Shown here piece by piece: positions 28,163 through 36,538 of a stretch of 64,000 bases of DNA. The notes under the pieces are model-generated. The model was given only the letters and a program-made list of their open reading frames with translations, did not search any database and was not told the DNA's origin. Each line of letters opens with the position of its first letter. The stretch's first letter is position 1. The position numbers and the translations under genes were made by a program. This DNA is from Terrabacter sp. MAHUQ-38. Its GTDB lineage: Bacteria; Actinomycetota; Actinomycetes; Actinomycetales; Dermatophilaceae. Location of the stretch: the NCBI RefSeq assembly GCF_014518425.1, contig NZ_JACVCU010000006.1, positions 1 through 64,000 of the forward strand, in the 5' to 3' direction.

Positions 28163-28771
28163 TCAGTTCTTCGAGTAGAGCTCCACGATCAGCTGCTCGG
28201 TGAGCTGCGAGTCGATCTGCGCGCGCACCGGGAGCTGGTGGATGAGGATCTGCAGCGAGCCGTCGACGACCTGCATCCAGGCCGGGACGGGACGCTCGCC
28301 GAACGTCTGGCGGGCCAGCTCGAACGGGAACGTCTCGACGGACTGCTTGCGGACCGTGATGATGTCGTACTGCTCGACGCGGTAGCTCGGGACGTCGACG
28401 CGCACGCCGTTGACCTCGAAGTGACCGTGCGTCACGAGCTGACGGGCGTGGCGACGCGTGCGGGCCAGGCCCGCGCGGTAGACCACGTTGTCGAGACGCG
28501 ACTCGAGGATCTGGAGCAGGTTCTCGCCGGTCTTGCCGGGGCGGCGGGCCGCCTCCTTGTAGTACCGGACGAACTGCTTCTCCATGACGCCGTAGGTGAA
28601 GCGGGCGCGCTGCTTCTCCTGGAGCTGGGTGAGGTACTCCTTCTCCTGGATCCGGCGACGGCCGTGCTGGCCGGGCGGGAAGGGACGGAGCTCGAAGTTC
28701 TTGTCGCCGCCGACGAGGTCCATCTTGAGGCGGCGGGACTTCTTGGTGATCGGGCCGGTGTAACGAGCCAT
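28163..28771 (-). CDS. rpsD: Ribosomal protein uS4
   Basis: Primary 16S rRNA-binding assembly protein, 202 residues. Begins MARYTGPITKKSRRLKMDL. The S4 RNA-binding motif is at about 92-155 (ESRLDNVVYRAGLARTRRHARQLVTHGHFEVNGVRVDVPSY). The zinc-ligand cysteines found in some S4 proteins are absent. ATG at 28771, 32 nt after rpsK. In many bacteria S4 also represses its own operon; no such site could be identified here. Confidence 0.98.
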   Translation of the reverse strand: MARYTGPITKKSRRLKMDLVGGDKNFELRPFPPGQHGRRRIQEKEYLTQLQEKQRARFTYGVMEKQFVRYYKEAARRPGKTGENLLQILESRLDNVVYRAGLARTRRHARQLVTHGHFEVNGVRVDVPSYRVEQYDIITVRKQSVETFPFELARQTFGERPVPAWMQVVDGSLQILIHQLPVRAQIDSQLTEQLIVELYSKN

Positions 28772-28803
28772 GTGTCTAGTTCTCTCTCTCGCTCAGGGCC
28801 GGA

Positions 28804-29199
28804 TCAAACGCGACGGCGCTTGGGCGGGCGGACACCGTTGTGCGGCGTGGGCGTGACGTCGCTGATCGCGCCGACCTCGAGGCCGGTGGCGGTGAGCGAT
28901 CGGATCGCCGTCTCTCGACCCGAGCCCGGGCCCTTCACGAAGACGTCGACCTTGCGCATGCCGTGCTCCATGGCGCGGCGGGCAGCAGCCTCGGCCGCCA
29001 TCTGGGCAGCGAACGGGGTGGACTTGCGCGAGCCCTTGAAGCCGACCTGGCCGGCGGAGGCCCACGCGATCACAGCACCCGTGGGGTCCGTGATCGAGAT
29101 GATGGTGTTGTTGAACGTGCTCTTGATGTGAGCGTGCCCGTGGGCGACGTTCTTCTTCTCCTTGCGACGAACCTTCGTCGCACGAGCCTTGGGAGGCAT
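28804..29199 (-). CDS. rpsK: Ribosomal protein uS11
   Basis: Small-subunit platform protein of 131 residues, with [45 protein letters not shown] and the C-terminal [18 protein letters not shown]. Standard length. ATG at 29199 follows AGGAG closely. Member of the rpsM-rpsK-rpsD group of the alpha operon, 56 nt after rpsM. Confidence 0.98.
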   Translation of the reverse strand: MPPKARATKVRRKEKKNVAHGHAHIKSTFNNTIISITDPTGAVIAWASAGQVGFKGSRKSTPFAAQMAAEAAARRAMEHGMRKVDVFVKGPGSGRETAIRSLTATGLEVGAISDVTPTPHNGVRPPKRRRV

Positions 29200-29255
29200 G
29201 TTTCTCCTACGTCAGAACTGAATGTCGGTGAGACGTGATCGCGAGGCGATCAGCG

Positions 29256-29630
29256 TCACTTGGCCTTCTTCTTGCCGGCCACGGTGCGCTTCGGGCCCTT
29301 GCGGGTGCGCGCGTTGGTCTTGGTGCGCTGACCGCGCACGGGCAGACCACGACGGTGACGAAGACCTTCGTAGGAGCCGATCTCGACCTTGCGGCGGATA
29401 TCGCCCTGCACCTCACGGCGAAGGTCACCCTCGAGGCGGTAGTTGCCCTCGAGGAAGTCACGAAGCGCAACGAGCTCGGTCTCACCGAGGTCCTTGACGC
29501 GGGTGTTGGGGTCGACGCCGGTGGCAACCAGCGCCTCCTTGGAACGGGTGCGACCGACACCGAAGATGTAGGTCAGTGCGACCTCGACGCGCTTGTCGCG
29601 CGGAAGGTCGACTCCAACAAGACGAGCCAT
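29256..29630 (-). CDS. rpsM: Ribosomal protein uS13
   Basis: Head protein of the small subunit that contacts tRNA and the large subunit. 124 residues with [46 protein letters not shown] and a Lys-rich tail GKKKAK. ATG at 29630 has AGGAG 11 nt upstream. It lies 221 nt downstream of rpmJ; no strong promoter was recognised in that gap. Confidence 0.98.
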   Translation of the reverse strand: MARLVGVDLPRDKRVEVALTYIFGVGRTRSKEALVATGVDPNTRVKDLGETELVALRDFLEGNYRLEGDLRREVQGDIRRKVEIGSYEGLRHRRGLPVRGQRTKTNARTRKGPKRTVAGKKKAK

Positions 29631-29851
29631 GTTGGTGGTTCTCCTGGATTCTGTTTCGCGGAGGTCTGGAGCAGGCACCGGTCCGGGGTCTCGGCCCGCC
29701 ACTCAGAAGGACGGGCCACCGGTCCCCGGCCTCCGTGCCGGGGGTGACGTCCTGCGCCGACACGACGGTCGGTCATCAGGGGCCGGGTGCTGCTTTACTC
29801 AATTTCTTGCGTGCTGTCGAAGTCTGTCGACGGCGAGGGTGGTGGCTCTGC

Positions 29852-29965
29852 TCAGCCCTGGCGCTGCTTGTGGCGCAGGTTCTCGCAGATCACCATGACC
29901 CGACCGTTGCGGCGGATCACCTTGCACTTGTCGCAGATCTTCTTGACGCTCGGCTGAACCTTCAT
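29852..29965 (-). CDS. rpmJ: Ribosomal protein bL36 (zinc type)
   Basis: A 37-residue protein that is easily missed because of its size. It reads [19 protein letters not shown] and continues with [17 protein letters not shown]. The zinc ligands are C11, C14 and C27 with H32, the zinc-binding (C+) form of bL36. The ATG at 29965 and TGA at 29852-29854 are clear, and the place between infA and rpsM is the conserved one. Stabilises the base of the large subunit near helix 89-91 of 23S rRNA. Confidence 0.96.
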   Translation of the reverse strand: MKVQPSVKKICDKCKVIRRNGRVMVICENLRHKQRQG

Positions 29966-30117
29966 CTGCCTGCTGTCTTCAGATCACGCGCCTGTCTTCG
30001 CGGGCCCGTAGGGCTCGTGTCGACCAGGCGCTTGGTTGTGTGTCGGGAGTTGGTGCCTCGCACTCGTCCCGGCCGGACGCGCTCGCTCGCGCGGACTCGT
30101 CTCGGCCGGCCTGGTGC

Positions 30118-30339
30118 TCAGCGGTAGCGGAAGACGATCCGACCGCGGGTCAGGTCATAGGGCGAGAGCTCCACCACCACGCGGTCCTCGGGGAGGATCC
30201 TGATGTAGTGCTGGCGCATCTTGCCCGAGATGTGGGCGAGCACCTTGTGACCGTTGGTGAGCTCCACCCGGAACATCGCGTTCGGGAGAGCCTCGACGAT
30301 CGTGCCCTCGATCTCGATGACACCGTCCTTCTTGGCCAT
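30118..30339 (-). CDS. infA: Translation initiation factor IF-1
   Basis: A 73-residue OB-fold protein that binds the A site of the 30S subunit. It begins [40 protein letters not shown] and ends RGRIVFRYR, full length. ATG at 30339 with GGAGGAT just upstream. First gene of the infA-rpmJ-rpsM-rpsK-rpsD-rpoA-rplQ transcript, because the usual upstream neighbour map is 3.2 kb away. A -10-like TAGTCT lies at 30464-30459 on the minus strand, but its -35 is poor. Confidence 0.98.
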   Translation of the reverse strand: MAKKDGVIEIEGTIVEALPNAMFRVELTNGHKVLAHISGKMRQHYIRILPEDRVVVELSPYDLTRGRIVFRYR

Positions 30340-30551
30340 ATCCTCCGTCTATCTGTTGGTGGCCGACCCGGACTGAACCGGCCTTGGGGCGTGCCTTGGT
30401 GCAGTGCACGGAGCACGCACGAAAGTCGGGCGTCGAGGCACACGACACCCAACGCACAAGACTACGCCAGAACGCGCGGTTCCCGAAATCGGCGGCGGCC
30501 GCCCGACCGCACCGCGACCGCACCCCAAAGCGTCCGGGTCAGGTGTGCAGG

Positions 30552-30896
30552 TCAGCCCTCCAGCTCCGCGCGCCGCAGGTCGACGAGCCGCTCGACGACA
30601 GCGTCGGGGATCGGCCGGTCGACCGTGAAGCGGATCGCGCCCCTGCTCAGGGAGAAGCCGTCGAGCTCGGCGGCCACGGCCTCCACGACCGCGGGGCTGA
30701 AGGGGAACACCGACAGGTGCTTGGCCGCCGCCGTGAACCCGAGCAGGGGCCGGCCGCCCAGCCGGAGGGCCGGCATGCCGTAGCTCGTGCCCTCCTCGGC
30801 GTCGGGCGCCGCGCGGACCGCCACGTCGACCACGCGTTGCAGCGCGGCGCGCTGCTCGGGCGCCAGGCCCGCCAGGTAGTCCCCGGTCGTCCCCAT
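30552..30896 (-). CDS. DUF1801/YdhG-like protein
   Basis: A 114-residue small cytoplasmic protein. It begins with a helix (YLAGLAPEQRAALQRVVDVAVRAAPDAEE), then TSYGMPALRLGGRPLLGFTAAAKHLSVFPF and a C-terminal GAIRFTVDRPIPDAVVERLVDLRRAE. This is the pattern of the DUF1801/YdhG family with a YjbR/frataxin-like fold, sometimes named iron chaperone; the function is not established. It stands alone between infA and a divergent small membrane protein gene. Confidence 0.8.
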   Translation of the reverse strand: MGTTGDYLAGLAPEQRAALQRVVDVAVRAAPDAEEGTSYGMPALRLGGRPLLGFTAAAKHLSVFPFSPAVVEAVAAELDGFSLSRGAIRFTVDRPIPDAVVERLVDLRRAELEG

Positions 30897-31046
30897 GCCG
30901 CGATGCTCCCACCGTTGGCGTGTTCATGGAGGCGGGTTCGTGGAGGCGAGCGAGCGCGATGGGTACGTGGACAGTGCAACGCTGTGCCGTTCGACGACTC
31001 CTTCACCTGCTGTCCGCCAGACGGCCTGTGCACGAAAGGGCCACCC

Positions 31047-31262
31047 ATGATCGTTCGCAGCCGGACCGGGACCTTGACCGTCGTGGTGCTCCTGTGGCTC
31101 CTCAGCGGCGTCGTCGCCGCCTTCCAGCGCGGCTACTTCGGGTCGTCCGAGCAGAGCTGCAGCCGCCTCGCGACGACCGCCGTGACCATCGTCGCCGGGC
31201 CGCTCAACTATGTCGGCGTCAACCCACGCATCGGCTGCTCCACGCCGCAGCCCTCGCAGTGA
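31047..31262 (+). CDS. Small conserved membrane protein, function unknown
   Basis: A 71-residue protein with one clear N-terminal transmembrane helix (TLTVVVLLWLLSGVVAAFQ) and a second hydrophobic stretch (TTAVTIVAGPLNYVGV). Two cysteines, in EQSCSRL and RIGCST, flank the second stretch. Similar small proteins recur in Actinobacteria from memory, with no known role. ATG at 31047 has GAAAGGG 6 nt upstream. The coding frame ends directly at a tandem repeat (31263-31325). Confidence 0.75.
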   Translation: MIVRSRTGTLTVVVLLWLLSGVVAAFQRGYFGSSEQSCSRLATTAVTIVAGPLNYVGVNPRIGCSTPQPSQ

Positions 31263-31325
31263 CGTCTCCGCGGAACGTCTCCGCGGAACGTCGCGCCACG
31301 TCTCCGCGCCAGGTCTCCGCGCCCC
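31263..31325. repeat. Tandem 13-bp repeat, five units
   Basis: CGTCTCCGCGGAA occurs twice in a row (31263-31275 and 31276-31288). Then follow a shortened CGTCGCGCCA, CGTCTCCGCGCCA and GGTCTCCGCGCCCC. It starts at the stop codon of the small membrane protein and ends 27 bp before the next start codon. Slippage-type repeat; it leaves little room for a normal promoter. Confidence 0.75.
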
Positions 31326-31352
31326 GGTGTGGCGGCGCGGCATACTGACCGG

Positions 31353-32078
31353 GTGACCGAGCCCGGCGCCGACGCCTCTCCCCCGTCCATCCCCGACGCT
31401 CCCCCGGACCGCACGGACACGGTCAGCGCGCCACCGGCCGAGGCCGAGAGCGTCGAGGAGTACCACGCGAGGATCGTGGCTGCGACCGACCACGAGGGTC
31501 GTCTGCCTGTCGCGGTCGAGGAGATGCCGGGGTGGGACATCTATCCCTATGAACGGGACTCCCTGCGGCTCAAGCCGATCCAGCCGCTCGCAGACGAGGA
31601 ACCGCCGCGACGGGGCGAGTCGAGCTCCGACTGCGCATGCGCGCAGGGGCCGGGCGAGGACGACGGGACGCTCGTGTGGAGCAACCCGCGCTGGCGTCTC
31701 ACGCTCAGCCGGAAGACGGGCCTGCCGCTCATGCTCATGCTCTCGCCCGTCGAGCACCACGACGTGCCCACCCTGCCGACCGCTCTAGCGGCCGAGATGG
31801 GTGAGCTCATCGTCGCCATCGGGGACGCCGTCGAGCACGTCCCCTCCGTCGGCCGCTTCCAGCTCGCGAAGTACGGCGACGGCGGCGCGCACGCGCACCT
31901 CTTCTTCCTCGGGCGGCCCGCTCGAGCCCTGCAGTTCCGTGGGTCACCCCTGATCGACTGGGAGGAGAACCTCCCGCGCGTGCCTCTCGACGTGCTGCAG
32001 GCGAACGCCCGCGTCGTCGCCGAGCGCCTCGTCGTCCACGTCGGAGGTCGCGCGGGCACTCTGGGACGCCAGGGCTAG
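31353..32078 (+). CDS. HIT-like domain protein, function unknown
   Basis: A 241-residue protein. The first 35 residues are acidic and Pro-rich. The rest contains strands ending in AKYGDGGAHAHLFFLGRP. This HAHLFF stretch resembles the histidine triad of HIT-family nucleotide hydrolases and transferases, but with only two histidines, so catalytic activity is doubtful. A CACAQ motif (SSDCACAQ) sits near residue 92. Start GTG at 31353 has no ribosome binding site. A CATACT box ends 6 nt before it, which would fit a leaderless mRNA. Confidence 0.7.
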   Translation: MTEPGADASPPSIPDAPPDRTDTVSAPPAEAESVEEYHARIVAATDHEGRLPVAVEEMPGWDIYPYERDSLRLKPIQPLADEEPPRRGESSSDCACAQGPGEDDGTLVWSNPRWRLTLSRKTGLPLMLMLSPVEHHDVPTLPTALAAEMGELIVAIGDAVEHVPSVGRFQLAKYGDGGAHAHLFFLGRPARALQFRGSPLIDWEENLPRVPLDVLQANARVVAERLVVHVGGRAGTLGRQG

Positions 32079-32086
32079 CGCCGCCG

Positions 32087-33532
32087 TCAGCGGGCGGGCA
32101 CCGACTCCCAGCGAGTTGCCAGCCAGACCGGGTCGTGGCCGGTGAGCGGCACCATCCGCCAGGTCAGGTCGGCGTCCGCGCTGCGCATCCGTGCTTCGAC
32201 GCGGATGCGGTGCGGCGTCTCGATCGCGATCACCTCGGCGCGGAAGGTGTCCTCGTCGACCCATCCCCCGCTCGACACGACGGGCAGGACCGCTCCCCCG
32301 GCCACGAGCTCACCCTCGCGCCACGCGCCGACGCCGACCGGAACCCGCACCCACTCGCCCCGGCGAGCGAGCCCGAGCACGTACTCGGCCCCCTCGCGGG
32401 TCACCGAGACCGCGGTGTAGTCGGACGAGAGGTCCGACGCGTCCGAACGGTTGAACTCGGCGTACTCGGGGCCCAGCGCGTCACCCCACATCGCCGGGAT
32501 CTCGAGCCCCGCGAGACGCTCGGCCAGCTCGTGGTCCGCGGCGCTCGAGGCAGGTGCCGCACCGATGGCGGGGACGACGTGGGCCCAGAGCAGATCGAGG
32601 GTCGACTGCATCCGCGACTGCTCGGCGGTCACGGCCACGACCGTGTCGTGGTCGGGCAGGACGACGAGGAACTGGCCGTAGGCGCCGTCGCCTCGGAAGC
32701 CGAACTCCTGCATCCAGAACGAGTACCCGTAGCCGCGGGTCCAGTCCTCGTCGGCCCCCGGGTCCTCGTTGAGCGGGCCGAAGGCCCGCGTGGCCTCGTC
32801 GACCCAGGTCTCCGCGAGCAGCTGGTGACCCTCCCACCTCCCGCGGTCGAGATAGAGCTGGGCCACCGACGCGATGGCCTCCGTCGTCAGGTGCGCTCCG
32901 GTGAACCCCAGCTCGCGCCCCATCGGGTCACGGTGCCACGGGATGTCGGGTAGCCCCAGAGGCGTGAGCAGCCGCGGCCGCAGCACGTCGGCGATCCCGG
33001 CGCCCGTCAGGTCGCGCACGATGACGGCCAGCAGGTAGGTGGCGACCTGGTTGTACGCGAAGACCGTGCCGGGCTCGCGCGTAGGCGGGATCGCGAAGAC
33101 CCGCGGCACCCAGTCGCGGGTCTCGCCGAAGTCGCTGCCATTCATCCGGTCGAAGACGTGGACCCACGCGTCCTGCTCGTGCCCGACCGTCATCGACAGG
33201 CAGTGGCGCAGGCGCACGTCCTCCCAGCCGGGCGCGACCCGTTCACGGTCGAGGTCCGGGAAGTGGTCGAGCACGCGGTCGTCGAGCGAGAGGCGGCCCT
33301 CCTGCACGAGGAAGCCGACGGCCGTCGCCGTGAGCGTCTTCGAGAGGGAGTACGCGAGGTGGACGCGGTCGGCCGCATACGGCCTCCACCAGCCCTCCGC
33401 GACGACGTGGCCGTGCCGGACGACCATGAGGCTGTGCAGGCCGAGGTTGTCGCGCTCGACGGCGTCGACGAACGCGAGGAGACCGGCGGCGTCGACGTCC
33501 TGCGCCGACGCGGTGCTTCGGGGAAGGCTCAC
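32087..33532 (-). CDS. Serine hydrolase, class C beta-lactamase family
   Basis: A 481-residue protein of the beta-lactamase/D-aminopeptidase/esterase superfamily. Catalytic S62-L-S-K65 (in AYSLSKTLTATAVGFL) and the Tyr motif YNQ (FAYNQVATYLLAV) are visible; a C-terminal beta domain follows from about residue 370. No signal peptide is evident, so it is likely cytoplasmic and an esterase or peptidase rather than a resistance enzyme. GTG start at 33532. It lies in the gap between map and infA. Confidence 0.88.
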   Translation of the reverse strand: MSLPRSTASAQDVDAAGLLAFVDAVERDNLGLHSLMVVRHGHVVAEGWWRPYAADRVHLAYSLSKTLTATAVGFLVQEGRLSLDDRVLDHFPDLDRERVAPGWEDVRLRHCLSMTVGHEQDAWVHVFDRMNGSDFGETRDWVPRVFAIPPTREPGTVFAYNQVATYLLAVIVRDLTGAGIADVLRPRLLTPLGLPDIPWHRDPMGRELGFTGAHLTTEAIASVAQLYLDRGRWEGHQLLAETWVDEATRAFGPLNEDPGADEDWTRGYGYSFWMQEFGFRGDGAYGQFLVVLPDHDTVVAVTAEQSRMQSTLDLLWAHVVPAIGAAPASSAADHELAERLAGLEIPAMWGDALGPEYAEFNRSDASDLSSDYTAVSVTREGAEYVLGLARRGEWVRVPVGVGAWREGELVAGGAVLPVVSSGGWVDEDTFRAEVIAIETPHRIRVEARMRSADADLTWRMVPLTGHDPVWLATRWESVPAR

Positions 33533-33587
33533 GAGCGTGAGGCTACGCGTGCCACAGGGTGCGTGTGTGGCAGCGGCTCAGCGCAGG

Positions 33588-34442
33588 TCAGCCGGAGGCG
33601 TCGAGAGGGGCGTATGCCGCCCCGTTGGCCTCGAGGGCCGCCTTGCCGCCGTCGATGGCGGTGAGGATCCACAGCCCACCCTCGCGGACCGCGACGGAGT
33701 GCTCCCAGTGGGCGGCGCGCGACCCGTCGGTGGTGACGACCGTCCAGTCGTCGGCGAGCACCTTCGTGTCGGTGGAGCCGAGAGTGATCATCGGCTCGAT
33801 GGCGCCGGTGAAGCCGTCGACGAGCTTGGGCCCCGTCTCGCGCACGGCGTAGTTCGGGATCTGCGGGTCCATGTGCATCTGGGTGCCGATGCCATGACCG
33901 ACGTACTCGTCGATGACCCCGTAGACGCGGCCGTCGCGCCCGGCCGCGGCCTCGATGCTCGCCTCGACGGCGTCGCCGACCGCGTACAGGCGGCCGCCGA
34001 CCTCCATGGCCGCGATACCGGTGTAGAGGCTCGCCTCGGTGGCGGCGATGAGGGCGAGGTCCTCGGGGCGCCCTGCCTCCGGGCCCCCGACGACGGCCGT
34101 GAAGGCGGCGTCGCCGTTCCAGCCCTTCACCTCGGCGCCGCAGTCGATGGAGACGATGTCGCCCTCCTCGAGCACCCGCGGGCCGGGGATGCCGTGGACG
34201 ACCTCGTCGTTGACGCTCGTGCACAGCGTGTGGCTGTAGCCCGGGACGAGCTGGAAGTTCGGGATGCCGCCGTTGCTGCGGATGAACTCCTCGGCGAGGC
34301 GGTCGAGCTCGAGCGTCGTGACGCCCGGCCGCACCTCGCTGGCGAGCAGCTCGAGGGTGCGCCCGACGAGCAGCCCCGCCTCGCGCATGAGGAGGAGCTG
34401 CTCGTCGGTGCGGCCCTGGAGCCGGTTGCGGCGTCCGAACAT
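33588..34442 (-). CDS. map: Methionine aminopeptidase, type I
   Basis: Removes the N-terminal Met from new proteins. 284 residues with the five metal ligands in recognisable places: GDIVSIDCGAEVKGWNGDAAFT (two Asp), GHGIG with His, and the two Glu in IEPMITL and WEHSVAV. The substrate-binding His is in GYSHTLCTSVN. ATG at 34442, 21 nt after adk. It ends the secY-adk-map group here, as infA is displaced by four accessory genes. Confidence 0.96.
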   Translation of the reverse strand: MFGRRNRLQGRTDEQLLLMREAGLLVGRTLELLASEVRPGVTTLELDRLAEEFIRSNGGIPNFQLVPGYSHTLCTSVNDEVVHGIPGPRVLEEGDIVSIDCGAEVKGWNGDAAFTAVVGGPEAGRPEDLALIAATEASLYTGIAAMEVGGRLYAVGDAVEASIEAAAGRDGRVYGVIDEYVGHGIGTQMHMDPQIPNYAVRETGPKLVDGFTGAIEPMITLGSTDTKVLADDWTVVTTDGSRAAHWEHSVAVREGGLWILTAIDGGKAALEANGAAYAPLDASG

Positions 34443-34463
34443 GGTGCTTGAACGTCCCGCCCG

Positions 34464-35033
34464 TCAGGCGTGCTGCGGCAGGGCCGCGATGACGCGGTCG
34501 GTGACCTCGTCGACGGCGCCCATGCCGTCGACCTTGACGAGCAGGTTCACGAGCTCGTAGTGCTGCGCGAGGGGCGCCGTCTCCTTGCGGTAGATCGCCT
34601 GGCGCTCGCGGATGACCTCCTCGGTGTCGTCGGCGCGACCCTCGGTCTGGGCACGTTTGAGCAGCCGCTCGACGATGGCGTCCTCGTCGACCTCGAGCTC
34701 GAGAACGGCGTCGAGGGCCTGCCCGTGACGGGCGAGCATCGAGTCGAGCGCGTCGACCTGGCCGGCCGTGCGGGGGTAGCCGTCGAGGAGGAAACCGTTC
34801 GTGGCGTCGGCCCACGTCAGGCGGTCCTCGACGATCTCGTTGGTGACCTCGTCGGGCACGTAGCCGCCGGACGCGAGGATGCCCTGGACCCGTCGGCCGA
34901 GCTCGGTCTGGTCCTTGATGTTGGCGCGGAAGATGTCGCCGGTCGAGATGGCCGGGATGCCGAGACGCTCGGCGATGCGGGCCGCCTGCGTGCCCTTACC
35001 GGCACCGGGCGGGCCGAGGATGATCAGTCGCAT
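34464..35033 (-). CDS. adk: Adenylate kinase, short form
   Basis: Catalyses AMP + ATP to 2 ADP. 189 residues with the P-loop GPPGAGKGTQ, the NMP-binding segment ISTGDIFRANI, and GFLLDGYPRTAGQVDAL. The lid is short and lacks the zinc or long lid of Gram-negative forms, usual for Actinobacteria. ATG at 35033 directly follows the secY stop (TAA-ATG), so translation is coupled. Confidence 0.97.
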   Translation of the reverse strand: MRLIILGPPGAGKGTQAARIAERLGIPAISTGDIFRANIKDQTELGRRVQGILASGGYVPDEVTNEIVEDRLTWADATNGFLLDGYPRTAGQVDALDSMLARHGQALDAVLELEVDEDAIVERLLKRAQTEGRADDTEEVIRERQAIYRKETAPLAQHYELVNLLVKVDGMGAVDEVTDRVIAALPQHA

Positions 35034-36359
35034 TTAGCGGAGGAACCCTTCGTAGTGACGCTGCTGGAGCTGCGCCTCGATCTGCTTGACCGTCTCGAGG
35101 CCCACACCGACGACGATGAGGATCGACGTGCCACCGAACGGGAAGTTCTGGTTGGCGCCGACGAGCACGAGGGCGACGAGAGGGATGAGCGAGACGATCG
35201 CGAGGTAGATGGCACCCGGCACGGTGATTCGGGTCAGGACGTAGTTGAGGTACTCGGCCGTGGGTCGCCCGGCCCGGATACCCGGGATGAAGCCGCCGTA
35301 CTTCTTCATGTTCTCCGCGACCTCGGTCGGGTTGAACGTGATCGAGACGTAGAAGAACGTGAAGAAGAGGATGAGGGCGACGTAGGTCGCCATGTAGATC
35401 GGGTGGTCGCCCTTGACCAGGTTGTCCTGCACCCACTGCACCCAGCCCGGGTTGTTGCCGTCGGCGCGCGTGTTGAACTGCGCGATGAGGCCCGGCAGGG
35501 CGAGCAGCGAGCTCGCGAAGATGACGGGGATGACACCGGCCATGTTGACCTTGAGCGGGATGTACGTGGACGTGCCGCCGTACATGCGCCGGCCCACCAT
35601 GCGCTTGGCGTACTGCACCGGGATGCGGCGCTGGGACTGCTCGACGAAGACGACGGCGGCGATGACGAACATCCCGAGGAGGATGATGCCGAGGAACGTG
35701 CCCCAGCCCTTGTTCTCCTTGATGCCCCACAGCGAGGCGGGGAAGCCCGCGGCGATCGACGTGAAGATCATGAGGGACATGCCGTTGCCGACGCCCTTGT
35801 CGGTGATGAGCTCGCCGAACCACATGATCAGGCCGGTGCCGGCGGTCATGGTCAGGACCATGATGAGGATCGTCACCATCGACTGGTCCGTCATGATCGA
35901 GTCGCACTGGCCACCGAAGAGGCTGGAGGGGTTGCGCGCGAAGGTGACGAGCGTCGCCGACTGGAGGATCGCGAGACCGATCGTCAGGTAGCGGGTGTAC
36001 TGCGTCAGCTTGCTCTGCCCCGACTGGCCCTCCTCCTTGAGCGCCTCGAAGCGAGGGATGACGACCGTGAGCAGCTGGATGATGATGCTCGCCGTGATGT
36101 AAGGCATGATCCCGAGCGCGAACACCGACAGCTGGAGCAGGGCTCCTCCGCTGAAGAGGTTGGCGAGGTTGAGGAACCCGCTCTGGTCGCTGCCGCCCGC
36201 GGCCTTGCCGGCCGCGAGGCAGTCCTGCACCAGGCTGTAGCTGATGCCGGGCGTCGGCACGTGGGAGCCGAGCCGGAACAGGACGATGATGCCGAGCGTG
36301 AAGAGCAGCTTCTTGCGCAGGTCCGGGGTTCGGAACGCGCGTACGAAGGCGGCGAGCAC
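35034..36359 (-). CDS. secY: Protein translocase subunit SecY
   Basis: Pore subunit of the Sec translocon, 441 residues and about ten transmembrane segments. It has the conserved N-terminus AFRTPDLRKKLLFTLGIIVLFRLGSHVPTPGI, the cytoplasmic loop with QSQRRIPVQYAKRMVGRRMYGG, and C-terminal ILIVVGVGLETVKQIEAQL. GTG at 36359 is chosen because AGGAGG lies 5 nt upstream; the upstream in-frame codons have no such site. It is separated from rplO by 179 nt with a very strong three-tier hairpin. Confidence 0.97.
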   Translation of the reverse strand: MLAAFVRAFRTPDLRKKLLFTLGIIVLFRLGSHVPTPGISYSLVQDCLAAGKAAGGSDQSGFLNLANLFSGGALLQLSVFALGIMPYITASIIIQLLTVVIPRFEALKEEGQSGQSKLTQYTRYLTIGLAILQSATLVTFARNPSSLFGGQCDSIMTDQSMVTILIMVLTMTAGTGLIMWFGELITDKGVGNGMSLMIFTSIAAGFPASLWGIKENKGWGTFLGIILLGMFVIAAVVFVEQSQRRIPVQYAKRMVGRRMYGGTSTYIPLKVNMAGVIPVIFASSLLALPGLIAQFNTRADGNNPGWVQWVQDNLVKGDHPIYMATYVALILFFTFFYVSITFNPTEVAENMKKYGGFIPGIRAGRPTAEYLNYVLTRITVPGAIYLAIVSLIPLVALVLVGANQNFPFGGTSILIVVGVGLETVKQIEAQLQQRHYEGFLR

Positions 36360-36430
36360 TGGGTCCTCCTGGGGGGCCGCGCGGTGGCGCGGCGTCATTC
36401 ATGCAATCCGTGGAAGGTTAACGCAAAGGC

Positions 36431-36500
36431 GCAGCGCCCCGAGCCTCCCTCCGCGGTGGCCGACGTCACGTCGGCTCGCGGATGGCGCTCGGGGCGCTGC
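36431..36500. promoter_or_regulatory. Three-tier hairpin between rplO and secY
   Basis: Outer stem: GCAGCGCCCCGAGC (36431-36444) with GCTCGGGGCGCTGC (36487-36500), 14 bp. Middle stem: CCGCG (36451-36455) with CGCGG (36477-36481). Inner stem: GCCGACG (36459-36465) with CGTCGGC (36469-36475). It begins 39 nt beyond the rplO stop and ends 72 nt before secY. It may act as an attenuator or processing site that lowers secY expression relative to the ribosomal proteins. Confidence 0.7.
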
Positions 36501-36538
36501 TCACACGAGGTGTGTGATGGTCACTCGGGCCTGTTCAC

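Noticed and set aside
30459-30480. Confident promoter for infA
   Set aside because: TAGTCT is an acceptable -10, but no convincing -35 lies 16-18 nt upstream, so it is mentioned only in the infA entry.
31263-31325. CRISPR-like array
   Set aside because: The repeat units are about 13 bp and directly adjacent, with no spacers and no cas genes nearby. It is a simple tandem repeat.
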